Shown here piece by piece: positions 1-10,351 of a DNA stretch of 64,000 bases. The stretch is taken from NCBI GenBank assembly GCA_949316235.1, contig OX438758.1, positions 1,337,772 through 1,401,771 of the forward strand. The letters are read 5' to 3'. The notes beneath the pieces are model-generated. The model was not told the DNA's origin, did not search any database, and worked only from the letters and a program-made list of their open reading frames with translations. The stretch is from Oegoconia quadripuncta. Its lineage: Eukaryota > Arthropoda > Insecta > Lepidoptera > Autostichidae. Position numbers and translations under genes: made by a program. Positions within the stretch are counted from its first letter, which is position 1, and every line of letters begins with the position of its first letter.

Positions 1-441
1 GTTCCATCCGACGTGTTTGCAGTTAAAGTCTCCGGCGATGATCGTGGGGTGCGGCGAGTCCAGCAGGGTGTGGACGCCAGCCAAGCACAGCCGCATGGTC
101 GGAGGCTTGTAAAACGCAAACAGTCGGAGGGGAATTCCCGAAGCGCAGACTTCGATGCCGAGGGCGTACGTCGACTGGAGCGGCTTGTATGGAATGGGCT
201 GGTGGATGAGGCGTCTCCTCACGAGGACTGCTAGTCCGCGGTAAGCTACTCCCGTCGGTGAGAGCTCATCCTTCCTGTAGCACACGTAGCCGAGCATCTT
301 CAGGAGCGTGTTGTCGCGTAGGTAAGTCTCGGAAACAAGCACCACGTCGACATCTTGTTCCGAGAGCAGCTGACTTAGGAGACGCTGTTTGTCCTTAGAC
401 AGCCCCTCGGCGTTCCAATGGATGATCCTCAACTCATCCAT
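1..441 (-). pseudogene. Non-LTR retrotransposon endonuclease, N-terminal part (cut by window edge)
   Basis: The frame is open for 147 codons from an ATG at 441 to the left edge, so the element continues outside the window. The reading opens with LRIIHWNAEGLSKDK. It then shows VVLVSETYL (the endonuclease E motif), FAFYKPPT, and GDFNCKHVGW (the GDFN motif), which are the order and spacing of an apurinic-type endonuclease of Jockey-like LINEs. This enzyme nicks target DNA to prime reverse transcription. An upstream frame ending at the TGA inside ATGGATGA (about 441-434) overlaps the start by 8 bases and could be the end of ORF1, but it is closed by a stop near 618. The clade assignment within LINEs is inference. 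Confidence 0.75.
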
Positions 442-719
442 GGGTGAGGAGGGAGGTAATTCCATGCATCACGATGGGCAAGGGGTCTTCTCCCTCGCTC
501 AACGCCACCAGGATATCGTTGAGGATCTGGAGCACGACGGGCGAGCCCATCTCTCCATGTCCAACCCGGTGGGTTGGGGATGCTGATCGGCGCAGATGGC
601 TTGGGCAGCAGCCTTATTGGCGGATGTGGTGCGACCTGTAGGTGGCGTAATTTAGCGCACCACATCCGCTGCTGCGCCCTGCACCTGAGTTCTACAGCAT
701 TCCTAAAAAAAATAGGCAC

Positions 720-1661
720 TGATTAATATAGCTATTACTAAGACATTGGTAAAGGTCTTGAAATACGTTCTCTCATAGGGTATTGCGAGGGAGACTACCA
801 ACTTCCAAAATTTACTACCGACTTTAAATGTCCACCTGGATAGCTACCACCATCTTATCTAAATCTGCCGCCAAACAGCAATGATAATAGCATTGTTGTG
901 TTCCGGTTGTCAGAGATAAGATAGCCAGTTCCCCTAATATTTGGGTTTCCGGGTAAGTGCGCTTCCACCTTCGGCCTCATCTTCATTTAACATCAGGTGT
1001 GATTGAGGTCAAGATCAATCAAAATCAGAATCAAACAAGAGATCCTGTACAATTTCCCAAAAATCAGCTATAATTATTTTGTAGTAGGTAGGGATAATGT
1101 ACAACTACTGATAAAATAACCTAAGTATTGCAAAACTACAAGTTACTAGGTCCCTACTAATAATTATTTCGCCTTCCTAAATCGGTACCTATTTTTTAGA
1201 ACGTTGTATAAACCAATCAACTGAAAAAGTCAAATTTTCTATTGCAATATTAGGAAACAATCACCAAATCGTTTGTATTTTACAACCTTTCTTGTATGAA
1301 GTTACGTAATTTTATTTAATCAATCAGATAGGAGTAGTGTCGATATTTCGCCGTGGGAATAGTGTCCGTTGTGTTCAAAGTAAAATGCCGAGAGTTGGAC
1401 TGAATTTGGAAGCATTTTGGTGTTACTATAATATCCGAACAATTAAAACAAAAATCGATAAGTTATATTACAACTGATGAATAACGCAACAACCTTACAA
1501 CTGAATAAAATTTACAATCTTTAGTACCTACAGCTTAGACTAGGTATATGTATAGGCCTGCATCCGCATAGCCCCCTGACTCCCCAATTCTTAGATTTCG
1601 AAAATTGAGAGTAACCCAATCAGCTGATTGTAAAGTGAATAAAAATTAATGATCTACTTAC
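720..1661. other. AT-rich stretch without recognised gene
   Basis: No long open frame, RNA gene or repeat end was recognised on either strand. It probably contains decayed repeats. Confidence 0.5.
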
Positions 1662-1763
1662 ACGTTTCTTTTGGGTTTGCGCAAGCGCCGCCGCCAATTT
1701 ATCGCCGCGACCAACGACGCAACCAAAGCGGCTCCTCCAATTAGGCGTAATATTATTTTGAAC
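1662..1763 (-). other. Possible orphan internal exon
   Basis: On the minus strand a good acceptor (TATTTCAG, AG at 1765-1764) and a good donor (GTAAGT from 1661) bracket 102 bases with one open frame. The frame reads a hydrophobic stretch (IILRLIGGAALVASLVAAI) followed by a basic stretch, WRRRLRKPKRNV. This resembles the start of Harbinger transposases in this window, which run from hydrophobic to basic to NVWV or FWVH. It could equally be a membrane-segment exon of a host gene. No flanking exon was found. Confidence 0.25.
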
Positions 1764-2509
1764 CTGAAATATAGGTAAAGTATATTTGCACTGTCTTACT
1801 GTGATACCGATAGAATAGGTACGTGTATTTCGTAATTTTAAAAGACATTACCATACGTAGTTTTGACAAATAACACTTACATTTTTTTGCTTCCACCTAT
1901 CACCAATACAAGTTCTAAATGAAAATCGCCAAAGTTGCGGGATACGGGGAGGGCAAGCTGCGTTTTGATTGGTCATGTTGTCATCAGGACAAATTTGGTG
2001 CATCCTTAGTGCAGCGTAGTGATGGGGTAAGATCCATCACAAAAAAGATTATCGATATTTTCTGTCGACAAGTAATTTACAATAGGTACCTTCCTTCCTA
2101 TATTAGCGAGAAAAAGTAGGAATCTATAATTAACATAAAGTTAGTAATATAAAACTATATGATATGTATTAGGATATTTCATGTGAATAAATCAAAAAGG
2201 CACCGTTTGTATACTATAACCACAGATTACTAATAAGTTACTAAAGTAACTATAACTGGCAACGAGTAGGTTCGTGCGGTGCGGGAGGGTTGACATAATG
2301 ACGTGGCAGCAATGTCGCGTTATACGCGTGATGAATAGTGGTAAAAATATAGCATAAAATATTTGCTTTGTTTACTTATTGTGTACCTAAAACTTAAATT
2401 GTTGTAATTTGGTACCTATGACAACAAACAAATAAGATTTTATATAGATGTATCCAACTTTGATAACATAATATTTTTTTTATTCGTATAGTAACACTTA
2501 TCTATCCCA
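1764..2509. other. No recognised gene
   Basis: A 66-codon plus-strand frame (1919-2119) has no recognisable motif and is not called. The rest is AT-rich. Confidence 0.4.
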
Positions 2510-2711
2510 ACTAATAGTATTATAAATGCGAAAATTTGTGTATGTCTGTATGTAGGTTTGTTACCTCTTCAAACTTATACGGCTGGACGGATTTCGATGA
2601 AATTTGGTGGGTAGTGATTAGGCCTGGATATAACATATAGAACTATTTTTTTACTGAACCGATTTTGATAAAATCTTCCGCGCAGACGAAGTCGCGGGCG
2701 GAAAGCTAGTT
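2510..2711 (+). repeat. Lepidopteran short interspersed repeat (RTE-tail/Metulj type)
   Basis: It starts with ACTAATAGTATTATAAATGCG, continues with the typical GGACGGATTTCGATGAAATT core, and ends GTCGCGGGCGGAAAGCTAGT. This head, core and end are the arrangement I know from abundant RTE-derived short repeats of Lepidoptera. The family name is from memory. Confidence 0.55.
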
Positions 2712-2771
2712 TCATATAAATCACTGATTATTGGCCTAAAATGAATGAGTTAAATGAAGTAAATGAAAAAT

Positions 2772-2849
2772 GTATTATTATTATTCTTTATTGCACAACA
2801 AGAAAATATATACAAAGCTGAGCTTATTTCTAAAGAAATGTCTTCCATC
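2772..2849 (-). mobile_element. LINE 3' end relic (left piece)
   Basis: Read on the minus strand this ends in a GTGCAATAAAGAATAATAAT type tail, common at LINE 3' ends. Its other half lies at 6611-7030 on the far side of the hAT insertion, which duplicated CTTCCATC at 2842-2849. Confidence 0.45.
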
Positions 2850-2940
2850 CATGGGCGTACCCAGCATTTACTTAGGGGTGGGGCAAAAGTAAGGAAACTC
2901 GACAAATAATAGAAATTTAAAATATTTTTTATTTATATCT

Positions 2941-5247
2941 TTATTTTAACAATAACCTGCGAGGATTCTGGCCAAATCTGTTTAAAATTTCGATTTCAAA
3001 CTTATTTTGTACTTCTAAAACCCTCTTCCTATGCACACTCATCATGCAGAGGCCGACAAGTCGATTTTCTGTCATAGTTGACCGTAACCAAGTTTTCACT
3101 CTGCGTAAAGTGCTGAAGGACCTTTCGATAGTGCACGTTGTGCAAGGCTGTGCGAGTGAAATATGAAGCGCCTGTTTTATGGCTGGATAAAACAGCTGTG
3201 TTTCTTTAACTAGCGCAACCAATTCCATTTTCTTCAGTTCGCTCTGTGCCATATTTTTTTGTTCCCACATATTATACCACAGTTCTGCTTCACCAAGAAA
3301 ACCACTTAAATTATAATAACTACAAAAAGGTTCTGTTTTTTTAATAAAATCTTGATATGACATTTGAAGCATTATGTGAGGGTGCAATGTGAGCAGTGAG
3401 TACGCAGGTAAATTGTCCTCGGAAAAACGTTGCTGTAGAGACAAAATTAAAGAATCAAGGTAGGGAATCATTAATGATCTCCTCCAAAATTCGCTAGGAG
3501 TCTGTGCCGGAGGATTTGCACGATGTGTCTGCCGATTTGTAATCCGAGGCAATTTCAAATCTGTTTCAAGATCGTCAGCGATTGACTCTGCTTCGGCTAT
3601 CAAACTTTCGCTTTGAACATCGGCAGTTTCACGGTGTTTTCTCAAGGTGTCCGTTATTCTTTTTATATGGTTTGCACACTGAAGCAAATCTATACTTTTC
3701 GACTGCAGAGCATTCACTATCGGTTGCAACTGTGCAGAATATTTTGCTATGAGGCAAACACTAACAATGAATTCAGAATTTGTAGCTGCGCAATGTAACT
3801 GAAAAGCAGATTTTCTGGTTGCATTGTTACCGTCTTTTGACAGTGTTGAAAGGGCTTTCACCACCTGGACATAGTGCTCCTTAAAAATGGCAATACTTTT
3901 ATATTTCTGAGACCAACGGGTTTCACAGAACATTGGTATATTTGGTACGCATTTTCGACGAAGGCCCGATTCTCGAAAAAATTTAATTATTTCTTTTATT
4001 GTAGTAACTGTATTCCGTATTACTGCTATTTGGTTAAGGTCATGCACAACTAAGTTCAATTTGTGACTAGCACAGTGAAAAAACAGTGCTTTTTGATATT
4101 TTTCTCGTAAAATTTTCTGAACACCACCATCCTTGCCTGACATAGTTGAGCATCCATCATAACCTTGCCCTACGCACTTTTCTGGATCCAGACCCGTGTT
4201 TACAAAGAAGTTGTCGATAGCAGAGGCTATAGATTTTGCATCCATAGCAGACAATTCCACAAAACCTAGAAATTCTTCACGAACCACCATCTTTTCTTCA
4301 TCAAAAAATCTGACACCAATGGAAAGTTGCTCTTTTCCAGATACATCGCAGCTCTCGTCTGCCAAGATACTATAGGCAAGTGCCTTCTTTACTTCAGCTA
4401 TAATATCGTCTCTAATGACATCTCCGCATAGATCAATTATTTCATTCTGAATTCTCGGTGAAGTGTATGTGGCATTTTTGGCACCGCTTTCTATATGTTC
4501 TTTCATTATATGGTCACCAGATCCAATTTTAAGTTTTATAAGGTCTTCAAAAACGCCTTCATGTTGTCCTTTACCTCTCAGAGGTAGGTCATGCGTACCA
4601 CAGAATATCACGGTCGAAATTATTGAAGCTAGCACTTTTTTGTTAGCATCTATTTCTTTTTGATGGGCAGATATCAGCTGGACATCGACCGGCATATTTT
4701 CAACAAAACATTTCGCAGCTGTTGCCGATGATTTGTGGCATTGAGATGACGCATGAGTTTTTGCGAATTCGTGCATATCCTTATAACGAATAAAAGGTCT
4801 CACCATAAACGAACCTTGCATATTAGTTAATGTTGGTGGAAACAACACACAATAAATGCACAACGCGCCCTTTAATTTTTGAGAATACGCTAACCAAGGA
4901 GGATATTCCGCCAACCAGCTGTGTTTAAATTTTCGTTTTAGCGTCCTTAGCAAAGTCATAACTTGGTGGTGGAATCCAACAATTTTTTAAAATTTCTAGT
5001 TTTTGAGAAGAGGTCATATTATATGAACGACCTAGCCATTGGCCCACGTCATTAGAACAGTAGATTTTATCCTGTGTATCAGAACTAGACGGTAGCAATA
5101 CAGGAACCGGTGCAGGTGGTACAGTTGAACTAGTACTGGCGACGCCATCGCTAGCGGTTGCTACGTTCTTCTGCTTCGAGTCTTCTCCGCCGCTATCACT
5201 GTCACCACTACTTTTATCTGGCTGTTTTATTTTCTGATTCTGCCTCC
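2941..5247 (-). pseudogene. hAT transposase, ZMYM1-like, main exon (one frameshift)
   Basis: This is the transposase of the hAT element, a cut-and-paste enzyme with an RNase-H-like core. The 672-codon frame from 4959 shows a TTF-type zinc-finger region (KHSWLAEYPPWLAYS, then a C-x2-C pair) and a DUF4371-like core. The core has the first Asp in ADESCDVS near residue 200 and GQGYDGCSTMSG further on. A hAT dimerisation region (TIERSFSTLRRVKTWLRS) precedes the C-terminus. The true start is not the ATG at 4959. The exon begins at an acceptor (AG at 5249-5248) and reads through RQNQKIKQPDKS to PPSYDFAKDAK, in another frame. The two frames meet at the A run 4936-4939, so one extra base breaks the gene. 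Confidence 0.88.
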
Positions 5248-5348
5248 CTAAAAATGAGTAGGTATAATTAGATTAGATCTAGGCCAACCTGAATCCTGAA
5301 CATTTTATTTTAAAATCACCAGTTAAATAAGTTTTAGATGGTTGGATC

Positions 5349-5510
5349 CTCGGTAGCTTAGTGGCTAAAGCGTCGGACTCGGATTGTCCGAGGACGCAGG
5401 TTTGACTCCTGATTTGAGAGCTGAATCCTAAGAGTTTTGTCAACACTTTACAATTTTACTGTAGTGAAGTTTGTATTGTATCTATGTGCTATACGTCTAC
5501 CAAAACGATT
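5349..5510 (+). repeat. tRNA-derived SINE in hAT intron
   Basis: The head carries RNA polymerase III boxes: an A box TAGCTTAGTGG at 5354-5364 and a B box GGTTTGACTCC at 5399-5409, with tRNA-like spacing. The tRNA fold is incomplete (no matching acceptor stem), so this is a SINE head and not a tRNA gene. The body is AT-rich. Confidence 0.6.
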
Positions 5511-6092
5511 TTGAATTTAGTAATAGCACCGAATAAATAAACGACTGAACAACAGTTCAGTACTAGTGCGCGGCGGTGGTAGAGGTAGGTACGCGTGTGT
5601 GACTTCTCTCACCGACGGATTCATGAACGCGAGCCGAGTGGCCCCAAACGCGGCTTCGACGAAAACGAGCGGCCCAAATATAACGGCGAGAGTTGCAGTC
5701 ACAGAGATGGTTGCAGTCAAAGGCGAGCGACCGCCCCGCCAGGAGTAATATTTTTCTACTTCGTGAATTATTATTGAAGTCAATGCAAAGGCAAAATGAT
5801 TAATACTTCATACCTGTAGTGCAAGTATAAACACATAACTACATAAAAACTAACATTTTATCATATTTTTGTGTGACTAAGCTCCTTGGGATCTGTTAAT
5901 AGTAAATGTTATCTTATAAATAAGTAGGTAGGTATAATAATAAAACCTTTCTTAGCTGGTACACTATAACACTACCCACCCACCCGATTTCTCTACTAAT
6001 TAATAATACCACATCAAAGGCGAAATACTAAAACTAAATTACTTATGTTAAGTACCTAAAACATTTCAAGAATAATAATAACAGTCACGTAC

Positions 6093-6126
6093 CTTTTGCA
6101 GAACTAAAAAAGTTTCTTATATCCAT
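6093..6126 (-). CDS. hAT transposase exon 1
   Basis: An ATG at 6126 opens MDIRNFFSSAK and runs to a donor GTACGT at 6092. The exon ends with one extra base (G). The next exon begins GG AGG, so the junction codon GGG keeps frame, giving AKGRQNQKIK. The short MDIRNFF-type start is usual for ZMYM1-like hAT proteins. The intron is 6092-5248. Confidence 0.72.
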
Positions 6127-6597
6127 TTCAAGCCAGCCAATTGCAATTTAATTTATCACTTATTCTATTTTTTATTTATTCGGACAGAGCAACTATTTAG
6201 AATAGTTAGCACTATTCACTCACAAGCAGAAACAAACATATTGTCATTTCGCTCTAAGAATACAATTATAACATAACAAATAAATTAAACATAAAAAAAC
6301 AATGAAACTCAGCGTGTGGTGTCGGTGCAAATATACGAGTCGAATGGAATCGGCGTGCGAAGGAGGGGCGCGGGCGGCGAGGCGCGATTTAGTTACAGAA
6401 CTTCGGTGGTCGGTCGCACTCACTCACGAAAGCTTGGAACGGAATTCGCGCGCTCAGTTCACCGACACTGCATTGTCTCGCGCGGTTTTGAATTCATATT
6501 GGTGAATAATTAATTTTGTAACTTCACTTAATTAGCTTTATGTACAGAAATTCTTCAAGTCAGAGGGTGGGGCAAGTGCCCCACCTTGCCCCACCGT
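6127..6597 (-). promoter_or_regulatory. Probable hAT promoter/subterminal region
   Basis: This lies between the transposase start and the right end of the element. It is locally GC-rich around 6310-6480 and carries GGTGGGGCAA subterminal repeats near 6568-6597. No clear TATA box was found. The role is inferred from position. Confidence 0.4.
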
Positions 6598-6610
6598 GGG
6601 TACGCCCATG

Positions 6611-7030
6611 CTTCCATCCATCCATACCGGAGATTATAGATATTACACGGGGGCGTAAACCAATAAAAATGCGGACCCAAAAAACTATGATACAAGTGCA
6701 TTTGATAATAAACGACTTGTAATATTATAAACAAATAACTAGACGTATACATTACCCACACAAATTCAAAGTCATACCAATGATTGATAGATCTTTTAAC
6801 CCTTTCTTACACAGGCACGAAAGGACGGTCGCTGGTAATTTGTTCCACAATTGTGCAGCACGTACAGTGTAGTGTAAGACGCCTGGGACGAGAATGTGGA
6901 GGTAATAGGGTAAAACGGGAACGAAGGTACTTGGGCAGAAGGATGTAAAGAAAGGAAAAGATGTGCAGAAGGCGGATAGGAAGTCATATTGTGGTATGTT
7001 ATGTATGACGCACCTCTTCCATACATTATG
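6611..7030 (-). pseudogene. LINE C-terminal relic
   Basis: On the minus strand a short frame at about 6935-6795 reads VLHYTVRAAQLWNKLPATV. This resembles the AxxLWNxLP motif near the C-terminus of arthropod LINE reverse transcriptases. It is the other half of the LINE tail at 2772-2849, separated by the hAT. Confidence 0.4.
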
Positions 7031-7677
7031 TACCTAGTATAGAAGTAATTGCACGACTCATTTTGATGTCATTATACGCGTATCACCCAGTTGTGCATTT
7101 CATTTACTGCTCCTCCTGGTCCCCACATTGCATGGCGACCCTGCCAGGATGTGCCACCAAGCTAGGTGCCAAAGTCGGAAACATGATCAAATGTAATATA
7201 GGGGAGAGTGTGGATGAAAGAGCCAGTTTTGAATAGTATAAAAAAAAACACACTTTTATTATATTATTTTCAAATGAAATTAGGTGTAGTGTAGTCCAGC
7301 TATGCGTATCTATGTATGAGTGTCAACTGTATGTGTGTGTCAGTTGGGAATAAACTGTTGCTTGGATCGGTTATGTTTTATTAACGTCCTAACTACCGTT
7401 AGTATACGTGGCGCAGTCGTAGTGTATTTCAAGATTTTGTAAAATAATCATGTCTATAGGCAAGTTAAGTGATTTTAAGCTCCCTTTTACTATAATTGTC
7501 ATCTATCCGCAGAACATTACATTTAAAAAAAACTGGCCAAGAGTGTGTCGGACCACGCGCAAGATGGGGAAGCCCTATCAGTGAGTACGGCTAAAGTATC
7601 TACGAAAACAAAGTTGTTTTTACAATCTGATTTGTATGAAGAAAGGATCGATTCAAAATAATATTATATATTAGTAC
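7031..7677 (+). other. Gap with a possible LTR relic and primer-binding site
   Basis: Around 7330-7408 there is an AATAAA-containing stretch followed at 7409 by TGGCGCAGTCGTAGTG. This resembles the tRNA-primed binding site that follows the 5' LTR of some gypsy-type retrotransposons. No partner LTR, gag or pol was found. If real, the insertion may explain the missing last exon of the gene family piece at 7678-8695. Confidence 0.3.
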
Positions 7678-8695
7678 CTTGACTGAGTTCTTTTAGTTCG
7701 AAGAGTAAAGTGCTTTTGCTGTTCAATTTTGCAGTTATTGGTAGTAATTTTCCTTTCAACAAAGGAAATTTATTGTAGAATTTCTTTTCATTGTCTGGAT
7801 ACCATATATTGAAGTCGGCAACAAGCTGGCGGAACAAAGAAATGGTGTAAAATTAAGTTAAATGCAAGACGTGATGTTGCTACAGAGCACATAAAAATGA
7901 GAAATATTATGCCAACTGAAAAAACTCATCAGAAGTGCTTACCAAAGAATGACCCCAAGAACGCTGTAAACATGGGTATTTAATGATGTACGTTTGTAGC
8001 TCTTTTTCCGTAAACACTTCGTTAAGACGATATTTGTTGGTTATTATCCATTTTTCGTGGCACAGCTCATAGTTATCTACCGAAGAATGAAGCCACTCTA
8101 AACATTCATCTATTTCCTGTTTACTAAATTGTTGATCTTCAGTGTCTAGCATCAAATCATCTTTGTTTTCTAGTGGCGGTCGGTGAGGACTGGTAATATT
8201 TAATTCATTCTCCAACGAACGCCGTGCTCTCGGCGCATATATTTTGTTACGTCTATACTTAGCTTTCAAATTAGTAACAGCATCAAACAGACGGCCACGA
8301 GGGCGTCGTATCCCTTTGGGGGCTGCGGTGTAGTATATCAAAGGATTTTCTAATGAAAAAATTGACTTGATTTCGTCTGCCCAGTGCAAGTACACTTTAG
8401 CAGTCACAGGTTCTTTTGGATCATCTTTGACAATATGTCTAGCAATTTCTTTGGTGAGAATCTTTCGCCACTGTTCTCCTAGCGGTTTGTCACACTGTTT
8501 TAGCAGTAATCTACCATCCGGTATTTTTTGAAGTAAAGCATGCAGGTTCTGGCTTTCATGTCGTGATAATTGAGAGGCATTCGACACATTGCTTGATGTT
8601 GATGGCGACGATGCCGACGACTTCAGATCTCTTAATCCAATGTCTGAATTTTTGTCTATGGAAATATGTGTTGTTTCACTCTCACTATCAAGTAC
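7678..8695 (-). pseudogene. SAM-family unknown protein, partial paralogue (two exons)
   Basis: Exon 8695-7943 (753 bases, 251 codons) and exon 7825-7678 (148 bases) have clear AG acceptors and GT donors and join in phase 0. The first reads ALLQKIPDGRLLLKQ, PRGRLFDAVTNLKAKYRRN and YPCLQRSWGHSL. The second begins LVADFNIWYPDNEKKF. The same blocks in the same order occur in the SAM-domain gene at 30505-38258 (GRAILREGRIGGGLL, YPALKQPQGYNL, LLEDYRYFYPG), with the same intron phases (0, then 1). Here three exons of that gene are fused into one. The SAM exons and the last exon are not seen, so this is a fragment. I recognise the family only as uncharacterised multi-copy arthropod proteins. Its function is unknown. 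Confidence 0.7.
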
Positions 8696-9613
8696 CTGAA
8701 AATTAGTTTTACATACTTTAATAGACTATATTACATAGGTATGTCAGTTATAATTTTATAAAATAATTTATTGTGATAGGTATAAGTGTGGAAAGTAGAT
8801 TATTGCAAACGAACTGTCATTTCAATGTCACAACTATGACACACCCGTGTATCACACGACGTTTTTCAATAGAGTTGTGGAAATAAATAAATCAAAGAAT
8901 TAATGACACAACCAATGAAAATTGACTTTTAAAATATTAAAACTAAACAAAAAGTAATGATGCGACTCTTTGCGTAAAGAAAGATGCTTGTGCGAAATAT
9001 TCAATTTTCGAATCATATCGATAGGGTGTTTCGCAAAACCTTTTTGATCATGCTGCCTAAAAATCAAAACGTCATTTGGCGCGTCCCACAGCTCCCTTTT
9101 TTTAATTGAACACGTAAGATACACTTTCATTACCGAAATTTACACAAGTTTTTAATGTCATTCATAATATTGATAGTTGCAGCAACTGTGGATGAAATTT
9201 CATTACATTTCAATTCGTTGTTTTTGATTTATAACTAAGACAAACAAATATGTCCACGAAAAAAAAACTAAATTCTTTGGCGCAACAAAACCCTTAACCT
9301 ATTCTGTTTAAATAAAGCCCTAGAATATTTGTTTCAGTTGACCGCCATCGAACGATAGAAGCAGATATGCGCTAAGTTGTTCATGCTTCTTGTAGGATTT
9401 AATAGCACCGTGCTTAGGGGTTTTTTTTTCGGGTAAGTGCCTAATTTCTTCAACAATGAGTATTAATAATACTAATGCCCTCCAAGAAAATAAATGTTTT
9501 TTACCGGTTTCTAAGTTCTTTGTTGCTAATTTCTTCGGATTTCTTTGGCATAGCGTGCCAAAGAAGTTAGAGTCGGGACAAAGAAATTAGAAAACTGAAT
9601 CTTTTTAATTATA
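8696..9613. other. Gap; possible hairpin, no gene recognised
   Basis: A 76-codon minus frame (9130-8900) shows no known motif. At about 9535-9565 the sequence TTCTTTGGCATAGCGTGCCA folds back on itself with the following bases. Nothing else was identified. Confidence 0.35.
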
Positions 9614-9677
9614 CGTGGGACACTCAGAAAATTTTGCGAAACAGAAAAAAATTGTTCTATGGGCAAATATATTTTTA

Positions 9678-10265
9678 TTAAATCTTTTCAAAGTACTCTC
9701 CACTAGCATCTATACAAACTTTCATGCGTCTGAACCAATTTTCGAAACACTTTTTCCAGTCCGCCGCAGACACCTCGTTTACGGCTGCTCGAACGCTGAC
9801 GGCGCATCTTCCGGCGATGAAAATTGTATCCCTTTGAGCTGATTTTTTATTTTTGGGAATAAAAAGAAGTCACACGGTGCTAGATCCGGGCTGTAAGGAG
9901 GGTGACCTAGGAGTTAGACCGGCGTGCTGTCCAGGAAGTCCCTCGTTTTGAGCGGGGTGTGCGCGGGCGCGTTGTCATGGTGGAGCAGTAGCCCACGGAG
10001 CCCTGTGTTTGGTCGCTTGTTGCTCACAACAGAGAAAACTTCTGGCAAGCATTTATTAATATACCATTCGGCGTTGATGCTTCTTTGGTTTTGTAAAGGA
10101 ATTGAGACCAAGTAGCCAGTCAAATTGAAAAAGCTCGCGATCAAAATTTTCCCCCCGCTTCTAGATCGCTTCACTTTGGTGGGCGTTGCTTCGTTTTGAA
10201 ACACCCAAACTGTCGACTGGCGCTTCGTTTCTGGATCGTATTGATATATCCAGGACTCGTCACCT
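9678..10265 (-). pseudogene. Mariner transposase, C-terminal half
   Basis: The frame reads GDESWIYQYDPETKRQS, then HHDNAPAHT (second catalytic Asp) and YSPDLAPCDFFLF (third Asp of the DD34D triad). A TAA interrupts just before LLGHPPYSPDL, and one base too many near 9805 shifts the frame before the C-terminal ending FEKI. It is therefore dead. It continues the N-terminal half at 22086-22559. Confidence 0.85.
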
Positions 10266-10351
10266 GGGCCTCAATTCTAGTAGAGCCGCCGAGAGATTAC
10301 CGATTTGACATGTGACAGTCTGACGTAACTAGAGATGTAACTAAAGCAGTA

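Larger units (their letters stand above)
2850..6610 (-). mobile_element. Complete hAT transposon with 8-bp TSD
   Basis: The ends are inverted repeats. The first 14 bases CATGGGCGTACCCA at 2850-2863 match the reverse complement of 6597-6610. The element is flanked by the direct repeat CTTCCATC at 2842-2849 and 6611-6618, the 8-bp duplication typical of hAT. Subterminal GGTGGGGCAA copies occur at both ends. It contains one two-exon transposase gene on the minus strand and a tRNA-derived SINE in its intron. The length of 3,761 bp fits an autonomous hAT. The transposase has one frameshift, so the copy is probably not active by itself. Confidence 0.9.

Noticed and set aside
429..719. 96-codon minus frame at the left edge
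   Set aside because: It is in a different frame from the endonuclease and has no recognisable motif.
5349..5415. tRNA gene
   Set aside because: A and B boxes are present, but the acceptor stem and 3' part do not fold, and AT-rich SINE body follows.
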